Shown: positions 47,401 through 59,625, numbered from the stretch's first letter. The stretch: 64,000 nucleotides of DNA from Anadara kagoshimensis (GCA_021292105.1 CM037874.1:42606780-42670779); one strand, 5' to 3'. Made by a program: numbers and translations. The notes: a model not told the origin generated them from the letters alone.

Positions 47401-50400
47401 TGGCGTTATAACGTTTTAAATTTTGCGTTAAAACGCCTTTTAGTTTGTGTTGTTACGTCTATATCTTGCTTTATATAACGCTTTTCTGTTGGCGTTTTTG
47501 TTGCCTCTTTGTTGGCGTTATAACGATTTAAATTTTGTGTTACAACGCCTTTTAGTTTGTGTTGTTACGTCTATATATTTCATTATAAAACGCTTTTCTG
47601 TTGGTGTTTTTGTCGCCACTTTGATGGCGTTATAACTGTTTTTCATTTTGCCTTACAGCGCCTTTTAGTTGTGTTGTTACGTCTTTATATTTCATTATAT
47701 AACGCTTTTCTGTTGGCGTTTTTGTCGCCTCTTTGTTGGCGTTATTATGACTTAAATTTCGCGTTACAACGCCTTTTAGTTTGTGTTGTTACGTCTAATT
47801 TTGGCGTTATATAACGCTTTTCTATCGGCGTTTTTGTCGCCTCTTTCTTTGCGTTATAACGATTTAAATGTTGCGTTACAACGCCTTTTAGTTTGTGTTG
47901 TTGCGTCTTTATATTTCATTATATAACGCTTTTCCGTTGGCATTTTTGTCGCCTCTTTGTTGGCGTTATAACGATTGAAATTTTGCGTGACAACATTTTT
48001 AGTTTGTGTTGTTACGTCTGTATATTTCTTGATATAACGCTTTTCTGTTGGCGTTTTTGTCGCCTCTTTGTTGGCGTTATAACAATTGAAATTTTGCGTG
48101 ACAACATTTTTAGTTTGTGTTGTTACATCTGTATATTTCTTGATATAACGCTTTTCTGTTGGCGTTTTTGTCGCCTCTTTGTTGGCGTTATAACGTTTAA
48201 TTTTGCGTTACAACGCCTTTTAGTTTGTGTTGTTACGTCTATATATTTCTTATATAACGCTTTTCTGTTGTCGTTTTTGTCGCCTCTTTGTTTGCGTTAT
48301 AATTGTTTTTAATTTCGCATAACAACGCCTTTTAGTTTGTGTTGTTACGTTTAATATTTCATTATATAACGCTTTTCTGTTGGCGTTTTTGTCGCCTCTT
48401 TGTTGGCGTTATAACGTTTTAAATTTTGCATTAAAACACCTTTTAGTTTGTGTCGTTACGTGTATATCTTTCATTAGATAATGATTTTCCTCTTTGTTGG
48501 CGTTACAAACGATTCAAATTTTTGCGTTACAACACGTTTTAGTTTGTGTTATTACGTCTTTATATTTCATATATAACGCTTTTCTGTTGGCGTTTTTTGT
48601 ATCCTCTTTGTTGGCGTTATAACGATTGAAATTTTGCGTTACAACGCCTTTTAGTTTGTGTTGTTTCGTCTATATATTTCATTATATAACGCTTTTCTGT
48701 TGGCGTTTTTGTCGCCTCTTTGTTTGCGTTATAACGTTTTTTATAATTTTGCGTTGCAACGCCTTTTTAGTTTGTATGTTATTCTGTTTTCGCGTTATAT
48801 AACGCTTTTCTGTTGGCGTTTTTGTCGCCTCTTTTTTGGCGTTTTAACGTGTTTTTTTTTGCGTTACCAGAACGACTGTCAGTATCACACAAAAAACACA
48901 GAACGAATGGCGTTACAACGCCTTTTAGTTTGTGTTGTTATGTCTAATTTTGGCGTTATATAACCCTTTTCTGATGGCGTTTTTGTCGCCTCTTTGTTGG
49001 CGTTATAACTGGTTTTTATTTTGCGTTACAGCACCATTTAGTTCGTGTTGTTATGTCTAATTTTGGCGTTATATAACCCTTTTCTGATGGAGTTTTGTCG
49101 TCTCTTTGTTGGCGTTATAACTGTTTTTAATTTTGCGTTACAATGCCTTTTAGTTTGTATTGTTATGTCTAATTTTGGCGTTATATAACGGTTTCTGATA
49201 GTGTTTTTGTCGCCTCTTTGTTGGCGTTATAACTTTGTTAATTTTGCGTTACAACGTCTTTTAGTTTGTGTTGTTACGTCTAATTTTGCGTTATATAACC
49301 CTTTTCTGATGGCGTTTTTGTCGCCTCTTTGTTGGCGTTATAACTTTTTTTATTTTGCGTTACAACGTCTTTTAGTTTGTGTTTTTATGTCTAATTTTAG
49401 GGTTATATTTTGCTTTTCTGTTGGCGTTTTTGTCGCCTCTTTGTTGGCATTATAACTTTTTTAATTTTGCGTTACAACGTCTTTTAGTTTGTGTTTTTAT
49501 GTCTAATTTTGGTGTTACATAACCCTTTTCTGATGGGGTTTTTGTCGCCTCTTTGTTGGCGTTATAACTGTTTTTAATTTTGCGTTACAACACCTTTTAG
49601 CTTGTGTTATGTCTAATTTTGGCGTTATATAACCCTTTTCTGATGGCGTTTTTGTCGCCTCTTTGTTGGCGTTATAACTGTTTTTAATATTGCGTTACAA
49701 CACCTTTTAGTTCGTGTTGTTATGTCTAATTTTGGCGTTATATAACCCTTTTCTGATGGCGTTTTTTGTCGCCTCTTTGTTGGCGTTATAACTGTTTTAA
49801 TTTTGCGTTACAACACCTTTTAGTTCGTGTTGTTATGTCTAATTTTGGCGTTATATAACGCTTTCTGATGGCGTTTTTGTCGCCTCTTTGTTGGCGTTAT
49901 AACTTTTTAATTTTGCGTTACGTCTTTTAGTTTGTGTTGTTATGTCTAATTTTGGCATTATATAACCCTTTTTCTGATGGCGTTTTTGTCGCCTCTTTGT
50001 TGGCGTTATAACTGTATTTATTCTGCGTTACAACACCTTTTAGTTTGTGTTGTTATGTCTAATTTTGGCGTTATATAACCCTTTTCTGATGGCGTTTTTG
50101 TCGCCTCTTTGTTGGCGTTATAACTGTTTTTAATTTTGCGTTACAACACCTTTTAGTTCGTGTTGTTATGTCTAATTTTGGCGTTATATAACCCTTTTCT
50201 TCTGATGGCGTTTTTGTCGCCTCTTTGTTGGCGTTATAACTTTTTTAATTTTGCGTTACAACGTCTTTTAGTTTGTGTTTTTATGTCTAATTTTAGGGTT
50301 ATATTTTGCTTTTCTGTCGGCGTTTTTGTCGCCTCATTGTTGGCGTTATAATTTTTTGTTTTGTTACAACGCCTTTAGTTTGTGTTGTTACGTCTATATA

Positions 50401-50495
50401 TTTCTTTATATACAGCTTTTCTGTTGGCTTTTTAGTCGCCTCTTTGTTGACGTTATAACTGTTTTTCATGTTGGCGTTTTAACGGGTTTTTTTGC
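44403..50495. repeat. Satellite array, unit about 112 bp, roughly 54 units
   Basis: Each unit contains GGCGTTTTTGTCGCCTCTTT, GTTGGCGTTATAACG, TTTTGCGTTACAACGCCTTT, TAGTTTGTGTTGTTACGTCT and GTTATATAACGCTTTTCTG. Spacing is 112 bp where measured (for example 47149 to 47261). The unit is itself made of three GCGTT-centred dyads, including the 14-bp palindrome GCGTTATATAACGC. Patches of the 31-bp satellite interrupt the array at about 44895-45005 and 48868-48908. The many ORFs here (with repeating FLSPLCWRYN and LQRLLVCVVTS) are by-products. The cluster lies between the two IL-17 genes. Confidence 0.95.
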
Positions 50496-52983
50496 GTTCC
50501 CAGAACGACTGTTAGTATCACACAAATAACCCAAAAAGACTATCAGTATCACACAAATAACATAGAACGACTGTCAGTATCACACAAATAACCCAAAACG
50601 ACTGTCAGTATCACACAAATAACCCAGAACGACTGTCAGTATCACACAAATAACCCAGAACGACTGTCAGTATCACACAAATAACATTGAACGACTGTCA
50701 GTATCACACAAATAACCAAGAACCACTACCCGTATCACACAAATTACCCAGAACGACTACCAGTATCACACAAATAACCAAGAACGATAACCGGTATCAC
50801 ACAAATAACCTAGAATGACTGTCGGAATCACACAAATAAACCAGAACGACTACCGGTATCACACAAACCTCCCAGAACAACTGTCAGTATTACACAAATA
50901 ACCCAGAACGACTGTCAATATCACACAAATAACCCAGAACGACTACCGGTATCACACAAATAACCAAGAACGACTACCACTACCGGTATCACACAAATAA
51001 CCCAGAACGACAGTCGGTATCACACAAACCTCCCAGAACAACTGTCAGTATCACACAAATAACCCAGAACGACTGTTAATATCACACAAATAACCCAGAA
51101 CGACTACCGGTATCACACAAATAACCCAGAACGACTACCGGTATCACACAAACCTCCCAGAACAACTGTCAGTATTACACAAATAACATTGAACGACTGT
51201 CAGTATTACACAAATAACCCAGAACGACTGTCAATATCACACAAATAACCCAGAACGACTACCGGTATCACACAAATAACCCAGAACGATTACCGGTATC
51301 ACACAAACCTCCCAGAACAACTGTCAGTATTACACAAATAACCCAGAACGACTGTCAATATCACAAAAATAACCCAGAACGACTGTCAATATCACACAAA
51401 TTACCCAGAACTACTACCGGTATCACACAAATAACCTAGAACGACTACCGGTATCACACAAACCTCCCAGAACAACTGTCAGTATTACACAAATAACCCA
51501 GAACGACTGTCAATATCACACAAATAACCCAGAACGACTACCGGTATCACACAAATAACCCAGAACGACTACCGGTATCACACATATAACCCAGAACGAC
51601 AGTCAGTATCACACAAATAACCCAGAACGATTGTCGGTATCACACAAATAACCAAGAACCACTACCCGTATCACACAAATTACCCAGAACGACTACCAGT
51701 ATCATACAAACAACCAAGAACGATTACCGGTATCACAAAAATAACCTAGAATGACTGTCGGTATCACACAAATAACCCAGAACGACTACCGGTATCACAC
51801 AAACCTCCCAGAACAACTGTCAGTATTACACAAATAACCCAGAACGACTGTCAATATCACACAAATAACCCAGAACGACTACCAGTAGCACACAAATAAC
51901 CAAGAACGACTACCGGTATCACACAAATAACCCAGAACGACAGTCGGTATCACACAAACCCGTCCCAGAACAACTGTTAGTATCACACAAATAACCCAGA
52001 ACGACAGTTTTTTTCACACAAATAACCCAGAACGACTATCGGTATGACACAAATCTCTCAGAACGACTGTCAGTATCACACAAATAACCCAAAACGATTG
52101 TTGGTATCACACATATAACCCAGAACGACTACCGGTATCCACAAATAACCCACCAGAACGACTAGTTGATATCACACAAATAACCCAGAACGATTGTCAG
52201 TATCAAATAAATAACCCAGAACGACAGTCGGTATCACACAAATAACCCAGTACGATTGTCAGTATCACATAAATAACCCAGAACGACTGTCAATATCACA
52301 CAAATCTCCCATAACGACTGTCAGTATTACACAAGTAACACAGAACGACTGTCAATATCACACAAATAACCCAGAACAACTACCGGTATCACACAAATAA
52401 CCCAGAACGACTACCGGAATCACACAAATAACCCAGAACGACAGTCAGTATTACACAAACCTCCTAGAACAACTGTCAGTATCACACAAATAACCCAGAA
52501 CGACAGTTGGTATCACACAAATAACCCCGAACGACTATCGGTATCACACAAATATCTCAGAACGACTGTCAGTATCACACAAATAACCCAGAACGATTAT
52601 CGGTATCACACAAATAACCCAGAACGACTACCAGTATCACACAAATAACCCAGGACGACTGTCAGTAGCACTCAAATAACCCAGGACGACTGTCGGTATC
52701 ACACAAATAACCCAGAACGACTGTCGGTATCACATAAATAACCCAGAACGAATACCGGTATCACACAAATAACCCAGAAGGACTGTCAGTATAACACAAA
52801 TAACCCAGAACGACTGTCGGTATCACATAAATAACTCGGAACGACTACCGGTATCACACAAATAACCCAGAAGGACTGTCAGTATAACACAAATAACCCA
52901 GAACGACTGTCAGTATCATACAAATAACCCAGAACGACTGCCAGTAGCACACAAATAACCAAGAACCACTACCCGTATCACAC
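50496..52983. repeat. 31-bp minisatellite array, part 1
   Basis: The unit reads CACACAAATAACCCAGAACG followed by ACTGTCAGTAT or ACTACCGGTAT, about 80 copies. A mosaic of CTGTCAGT, CTGTCGGT and CTACCGGT variants suggests a shuffled higher-order pattern, for example recurring blocks with CACACAAACCTCCCAGAAC. The transposon at 52989 splits this array. Confidence 0.95.
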
Positions 52984-52988
52984 AAATT
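52984..52988. repeat. Target-site duplication AAATT, left
   Basis: Identical to 56009-56013. Joining the flanks restores a normal 31-bp unit variant (CACACAAATTACCCAGAAC) present elsewhere in the array. Confidence 0.85.
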
Positions 52989-54494
52989 CACAGTGTGGGA
53001 CCGGAAGTTGAGTCAAACTGTACAGTTGTCGGTAGCTCTGTTAATCGAAGCGAGGAATGAAAACAGTGGAGTCAAACGCAAGAAAAAATATGTAAAATTA
53101 CTGTTGTTATGAAGTGTTGTGAGATTTTTCATAGGTACATGGATCTCACTATGTTAATGCAATTTTTAATTATCCAACACATTTTGTGAAAAATCAAGCC
53201 TAAAACTTTAATTTGTTTGTTGAACATGATTGATCACAGCGGAATTGTCATGAATTCACGATTTATTCTCAATTTTCTCTATATTACTATTCTATTTAAT
53301 ACCATTCTGAAGACAGTTTGCAAGCTATGAATGTTAAAAATAACTTGTGACTTATTACAGTACTTACAAGTTTTGAGAAAACTTCAAAACACGATTTTAT
53401 TGGACTGTGTGGTTTTCTGTTTACTGTACAGGTAGCTCACATTTTATGAAATTGTACTGTACAGGTAGCTCGCAACCGGCATTCAAATTCAAAGTATAGA
53501 AAGTATAAAAAACGCTTTCATTTAATAGAAATGCATGTATTCTTGAAAAAAAACAAGGTTTGATTTTTATATTTGGGTTACAGGGGTATAAAAGTAGGGT
53601 TAATATCTAAAATGCGTGTATCAGGCGTGACATTCATATTCTAAGGCAATCAACGATCTAAAATACATCAAGTCATAAAAAGGACATAGTCAGACAATAC
53701 TGTTCTATATAAATTAAGGCAAATATTGTTTATCATGAACAATATACAACTGAATACTATTATGACTCTAAAATAGTAAAAGGATATAGATATAATCTTA
53801 GAATGAGAGAATCACGCGTGGGTAACGCATTTTAAAAGACACCTAAATCGTAGATCTATGGCATAAATTGTCTAAATATCATAAAGCACAGTTTATACGT
53901 TTTACTTTGCGTTTTGTCATCAGATTAACCAAATCAATCATATCTTGTATTATCCCTGGTGAAATATTCTTCATATGGTTTGAGAAATCATCGTTAACCA
54001 GGACGTTTTTGGATCAAGATTGCGTTGTGAACACTGACCTTGGTTTTTCCAACCACCATGAAACGAAGTAACGTTCCCTTAAACAATTTAGAACCAATGT
54101 GCCAGAACTGTCTAACTTCAGCTGATTATCTCATCACATGACTGTCCTTTGTAGAAAACCATTCGATTACCTCTAGAAACAGTAAATATGAAATGATTTT
54201 CATTGGAAAAGCATTTTGCATCAGAACTGAAGGCTATTAAATTTCAAGTATTAATCTTCATGCTCATACTCTCTAAGAATTGCAATTACTTTCGGTAGCA
54301 TTTCTGATAGCGTTTGTGGAAGCGGTACATCTGCTGGTGTCATTTCATCCATTAAGGAACGGTAAAAGATGGCCCCGTCTGGCATGCATTTGTACATGAT
54401 GTTTCTATGATATTTAATCTGTAACAGATAAATTCGAGAAGCTGTAGATTAGAAAATCTTCTTCGTCCATATTGTTGTCAGATGTATCATCATG

Positions 54495-54820
54495 TTATGA
54501 ATTCTTTGTAGGCGTAGAGTGTAACAAAAATTTCTTTGGTGTTTGGAATGGAGAATCGTTTGGGCGTTTTGAATTTTTTATTTTTTCAGTTAATTCGTTT
54601 GGTATAAGAATGTTGTTGTCTTTCTCGTATTCCCTTCGGATGATGTGGAAATTTTTAATTCGAATATCTCCTTGATTGAGGTCTGTGTTATTAACTGCTT
54701 GTGAAATATTATACAATGGTCGACAACCTCAAAAAAATTTAATTTTGCTTTACTTTTGCAGTATAAACAATGGAATCGTTTCGGTGTTTTTGAACATCTG
54801 AAATTAAGAAAATGTTGCAA
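54495..54820 (-). pseudogene. Frameshifted ORF fragment with a C2H2-like zinc finger, inside the transposon
   Basis: On the minus strand one frame (from 54820) reads FHCLYCKSKAK...DHCIIFH, a Cys-x2-Cys...His pattern. Near 54700 the other frame carries on with a charged segment (IRIKNFHIIRREYEKDNN) and a basic Pro/Ser-rich end. The change of frame looks like a single indel in one ancestral coding exon. I recall similar finger-plus-linker exons in unnamed molluscan proteins but cannot name one. It could be captured host sequence or a remnant of the element's own gene. Confidence 0.35.
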
Positions 54821-54862
54821 TAGTATATATATATTATTGCAACATTTTCTTAATTTCAGATG
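54795..54862. repeat. Perfect 28-bp-arm hairpin
   Basis: CATCTGAAATTAAGAAAATG...CAATA at 54795-54822 is exactly reverse-complemented at 54835-54862, with a 12-bp TA-rich loop. It adjoins the (TA)n tract. Confidence 0.85.
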
Positions 54863-54865
54863 CTA

Positions 54866-54919
<54 letters not shown>

Positions 54920-54930
54920 ATATATACTAG

Positions 54931-54997
<67 letters not shown>

Positions 54998-54998
54998 G
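54863..54998. repeat. (TA)n tract
   Basis: About 135 bp of nearly pure TA dinucleotides with short breaks. AATGTTGCAA recurs at its far side (about 55001-55010). Confidence 0.85.
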
Positions 54999-55042
54999 AA
55001 AATGTTGCAAAAAATTAAAATAAACCAGAAATGTCGAAAGTA

Positions 55043-55453
55043 GACTATTACCCCCCCACAGAAAAAATAAGAATAAGAATTTCAGCGGACACGATATTGT
55101 GACGGAAAAATAAATTTGACCTCATGACCTTGACCTTATGCAACACATCGTCTCATGTTGGTTTACATTTGTGCTAAGTTTGATCCAAATCCATCGGTAG
55201 ACGTGGAAGATATGTGCAGGTACGATATTGTGGCAAAAACTAATATTTGACCTCATGACATTGACCTTTGACACATCAGCTCATGTTGTTTTACATCTGT
55301 GCCAAGTTTGGTGAAAATCTATTGATAGACATGGAGGATATGGAGAGGACACAATATTGAGACAGACAACCAGACGGATGGACGGACGGGCGGACAGGCA
55401 GGGTGATTTCTATATACCCCCTGCACTTCGTTTGCGGGGGGGGGGGGGTATAA
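55043..55453. repeat. Nested repeat element with C-tract/G-tract ends and two core repeats
   Basis: Starts at CTATTACCCCCCC and ends at GGGGGGGTATAATA. The core holds two diverged repeats of about 120-130 bp (TTTGACCTCATGACCTTGACC, GCCAAGTTTGGTGAAAATC) followed by a GACGGATGGACGGACGG stretch. It resembles the tandem-core elements elsewhere in the window but with different ends. Confidence 0.55.
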
Positions 55454-56008
55454 TAATGCATTCAACCTTGAATTATTATTTGTTTGAATTTTGAGCTACC
55501 TGTACAGAAAAATTACAGATATTTAGAGCTACCTGTACAGTATTTTCGAGCTACCTGTACAGTAAACAATCTCCAAGGTGCAAAGAAAAATCTTATTTAT
55601 AACAATAACCATTTAAAGGAGGGTGATGTCATCTTAATATATGTGTAACTTTATATTAAAAGCTGTCTTAAGTATTGTTTGTTACACTAGAAAATTCATC
55701 ACGCTAGAGAATTTACGCATTTTTTTCGCTATAAGTCGATGTATTTTATCTCACTGTCTCGTGTTCAAGTGCTATTATTGTCGAGCGTATAATGATATAA
55801 GTGCAACGAATTCTTAAAATGGTAAATAATTTCATCGTCAAATTTCTCCATTTGAATTTCTATCCAGATCTTGCATTATATGCTTAATACAAGTTAAAAA
55901 GTAACCACCAACCGTTTCAGACATCTTGTTTTTATTTCGTCTCTCGCTTCAATTAACAGAGCTACCGAAAACTGTACAGTTTGACTCAACTTCCGTTCCC
56001 ACACTGTG

Positions 56009-56100
56009 AAATTACCCAGAACGATTCTCGGTAGCACACAAATAACCCAGAACGACTACCAGTATCACACAAATAACCCAGAAGGACTCAGTATCACACA
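56009..56100. repeat. 31-bp minisatellite array, resumption after the transposon
   Basis: AAATTACCCAGAACG continues the unit cut at 52988; three units follow before the assembly gap. Confidence 0.9.
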
Positions 56101-57100
56101 NNNNNNNNNNNNNNNNNNNNNNNNNNNNNNNNNNNNNNNNNNNNNNNNNNNNNNNNNNNNNNNNNNNNNNNNNNNNNNNNNNNNNNNNNNNNNNNNNNNN
56201 NNNNNNNNNNNNNNNNNNNNNNNNNNNNNNNNNNNNNNNNNNNNNNNNNNNNNNNNNNNNNNNNNNNNNNNNNNNNNNNNNNNNNNNNNNNNNNNNNNNN
56301 NNNNNNNNNNNNNNNNNNNNNNNNNNNNNNNNNNNNNNNNNNNNNNNNNNNNNNNNNNNNNNNNNNNNNNNNNNNNNNNNNNNNNNNNNNNNNNNNNNNN
56401 NNNNNNNNNNNNNNNNNNNNNNNNNNNNNNNNNNNNNNNNNNNNNNNNNNNNNNNNNNNNNNNNNNNNNNNNNNNNNNNNNNNNNNNNNNNNNNNNNNNN
56501 NNNNNNNNNNNNNNNNNNNNNNNNNNNNNNNNNNNNNNNNNNNNNNNNNNNNNNNNNNNNNNNNNNNNNNNNNNNNNNNNNNNNNNNNNNNNNNNNNNNN
56601 NNNNNNNNNNNNNNNNNNNNNNNNNNNNNNNNNNNNNNNNNNNNNNNNNNNNNNNNNNNNNNNNNNNNNNNNNNNNNNNNNNNNNNNNNNNNNNNNNNNN
56701 NNNNNNNNNNNNNNNNNNNNNNNNNNNNNNNNNNNNNNNNNNNNNNNNNNNNNNNNNNNNNNNNNNNNNNNNNNNNNNNNNNNNNNNNNNNNNNNNNNNN
56801 NNNNNNNNNNNNNNNNNNNNNNNNNNNNNNNNNNNNNNNNNNNNNNNNNNNNNNNNNNNNNNNNNNNNNNNNNNNNNNNNNNNNNNNNNNNNNNNNNNNN
56901 NNNNNNNNNNNNNNNNNNNNNNNNNNNNNNNNNNNNNNNNNNNNNNNNNNNNNNNNNNNNNNNNNNNNNNNNNNNNNNNNNNNNNNNNNNNNNNNNNNNN
57001 NNNNNNNNNNNNNNNNNNNNNNNNNNNNNNNNNNNNNNNNNNNNNNNNNNNNNNNNNNNNNNNNNNNNNNNNNNNNNNNNNNNNNNNNNNNNNNNNNNNN
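56101..57100. other. Assembly gap, exactly 1000 N
   Basis: A round-number run of N inside the minisatellite, so its true length is unknown. Long ORFs spanning it are artefacts. Confidence 0.99.
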
Positions 57101-59443
57101 CGACTGTCGTATCATACAAATAACCCAGAACGACTGTCGGTATCATACAAAATAACAAAGAGCGACTACCGGTATCACACAAAATAACCTAAACGACAGT
57201 CGATTCACACAAATACCTAGAACGACTACCGGTATCACACAAACCCAGAACGACTGCCGGTATCACACAAATAACCCAGAACGACAGCCGGTATCACACA
57301 ATCCCCAGAACGACTACGGTATCACACAAATAACCAGAACGACTGTCGGTATCATACAAATAACCCCGAACGACGTTGGTATCACACAAATAACCCAGAA
57401 CGACTGCAGTATCACAAAATAACCAGAACGACAGTCTATATCACACAAATAACCAGAACGACAGCAGTATCACACAAATAACCCAGAACGACTGTCTGTA
57501 TCACCACAAATACCCAGAAGAACAGCCGGTATCACACAAATAACCCAGAACGACTACCGGTATCATACAAATAACCCCGACGACTGTCGGTATCACACAA
57601 ATACCGAGAACGACTACCGGTATCACACAAATACCCAGAAGAACTGTCGGTATCACACAAATACCCAGAACGACTACCGGTATCATACAAATAAACACGA
57701 ACGACTGTCGGTATCACACAAATAACCGAGAACGTACCGGATCACACAAATAACAAGAACGACTGTCGGTATCACACAATAACCCAGAACGACTACCGGT
57801 ATCATACAAATAACCCGAACGACTTACCGGTATCATACAAATAACCTCGAAACGACTGTCGGTATCACACAAATAACCGAGAACGACTACCGGTATACAC
57901 ACAAACCCAGAACGACTACCCATATCAACAAATAACCCAGAACGACTGTCTGTATCACACAAATAACTCAAAACGACTACCGGTATCACACAAATATCCC
58001 AGAATAACTGCCGTATCACACAAATAACCCAGAACGACTGTCTGTATCACAATAACCAGAACAACTACCGGTATCAACAACTAAACGAATGACTGTCGGT
58101 ATCACAAAAATAATCCAGAACGACTATCGGTATCAGAGAAATAACCCAGAACGACTGTCGGTATCACACAAATAACCAAGAATAACTGCCGGTATCACAC
58201 AAATAACCCAGAACGACTGTCTGTATCACACAAATAACCCAGAACAACTACCGGTATCACACAACTAACCTAGAATGACTGTCGGTATCACAAAAATAAT
58301 CCAGAACGACTATCGGTATCAGAGAAATAACCCAGAACGACTGTCGGTATCACAAAAATAACCCAGAACGACTACCGGTATCACACAAATAACCCAGAGC
58401 GACTGTCAGTATCACACATATATCCCAGAACGACGGCCAGTATCACACAAATAACCAGGAAGGACTCTCAGTATCACACAAATAACCCAGAACGACTGCC
58501 GGTATCACACATATAACCAAGAAGGACTGTCGGTATCACACAAATAACCCAGAACCACTGTCAGTATCACACAAATAACCGAGAAAGACTGTCATTATCA
58601 CACAAAAAACCAGGAAGGGCTCTCAGTATCACACAAATAACCCAGAACGACTAGCGGTATCACACAAATAACCCAGAACGACTAACGGTATCACACAACT
58701 AACCTAGAATGACTGTCGTTATCACAAAAATAATCCAGAACGACTATCGGTATCAGAGAAATAACCCAGAACGACTGTCGGTATCACACAAATAACACAG
58801 AACGATTGTCAGTATCACACAAAAACACAGAACGATTGCAGTATCACACAAAAACCAGAACGACTGTCAGTATCACACAAAAAAACCAGAACGACTGTCA
58901 GTATCACACAAAAAAAACCAGAACGACTGTCAGTATCACACAAAAAAACCAGAACGACTGTCAGTATCACACAAATAACCCAGAACGACTGTCAGTATCA
59001 CACAAATAACCCAGAACGACTGTCGTTATCACACAAATAACCCAGAACGACGGTCGGTATCACACAAATAACCCAGAACGACTGTCGGTATCACACAAAT
59101 AACCCAGAACGACTGTCGGTATCACACAAATAACCCAGAACGACGGTCAGTATCACACAAATAACCCAGAAAGAATGCCAGTATCACACAAAAACCAAGA
59201 AGGAATGACAGTAGCACACAAATTACCTAGAACGACTGTCATTATCACACAAATAACAAGAAGGACTGACAGTATCACACAAATAACCCAGAAAGACTGT
59301 CATTATCACACAAATAACAAGAAGGACCGACAGTAGCACACAAATTACCTAAAACGACTGTCAGTATCACACAAAAAACACAGAACGACTGTTAGTATCA
59401 CACAAATAACCCAGAACGACTGTCGGAATCACAGAAACAACCA
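57101..59443. repeat. 31-bp minisatellite array, part 2
   Basis: Same unit as part 1. Units from 57101 to about 58100 vary from about 27 to 32 bp, with many single-base losses, often within AACCC, ACAC or GG runs. From about 58130 onward the units are mostly regular again. A local block with CACAAAAAAACCAGAACG occurs at 58810-58975. Confidence 0.9.
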
Positions 59444-59456
59444 CAGGATGAAATGC

Positions 59457-59625
59457 CATCTATAAGCCACCTATAAGCCGTGCTTATAGGAGCTTATATG
59501 TGGTTTATAGGTGGCTTATAGCACCTCCATCTATAAGCCACCTATAAGCCATCTATAAGCCTGACTTATTAGCACTCAAAATATAAGCCACCTATAAGCC
59601 ATGCTTATAGGTGGCTTATAGATTG
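59457..59625. repeat. Cluster of short direct and inverted CTATAAGCCAC repeats
   Basis: CTATAAGCCACCTATAAGCC occurs near 59459 and 59531, with a partial copy near 59581. Inverse GGTGGCTTATAG occurs at about 59509 and 59611. The segments can pair into several alternative hairpins. No coding function is seen. Confidence 0.75.

Larger units (their letters stand above)
52989..56008. mobile_element. 3,020-bp Transib/RAG-type transposon candidate, no transposase visible
   Basis: Both ends begin CACAGTGTGGGA and form inverted repeats of about 66 bp with three mismatches. A perfect 5-bp duplication AAATT flanks them. CACAGTG ends plus 5-bp duplications are characteristic of Transib and RAG-like transposons; CACAGTG is also the RSS heptamer. 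No RSS-like nonamer is apparent at 12 or 23 bp. The motif CTGTACAGGTAGCTC occurs at 53424 and 53457 and inverted at 55493, 55526 and 55548. A split version lies inside the TIRs. Internally there are a zinc-finger-like ORF fragment, a hairpin, TA repeats and a nested repeat. No RAG1- or RAG2-like sequence is recognised, so it is probably non-autonomous. A hAT-like origin is a weaker alternative. Confidence 0.7.

Noticed and set aside
45067-50529. Many plus-strand ORFs with repeating hydrophobic peptides
   Set aside because: The translation of the 112-bp satellite. Units of 112 bp shift frame and no start or stop is conserved.
52989-53040. True V(D)J-type recombination signal with nonamer
   Set aside because: The heptamer matches, but no A-rich nonamer is found at 12 or 23 bp. 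Only the transposon interpretation is supported.
56006-57187. Three long ORFs of 362-393 codons
   Set aside because: They consist mainly of the 1000-N gap.
50496-59443. CRISPR-like array of 31-bp repeats
   Set aside because: Units are contiguous with no unique spacers, and the sequence is eukaryotic. It is a minisatellite.
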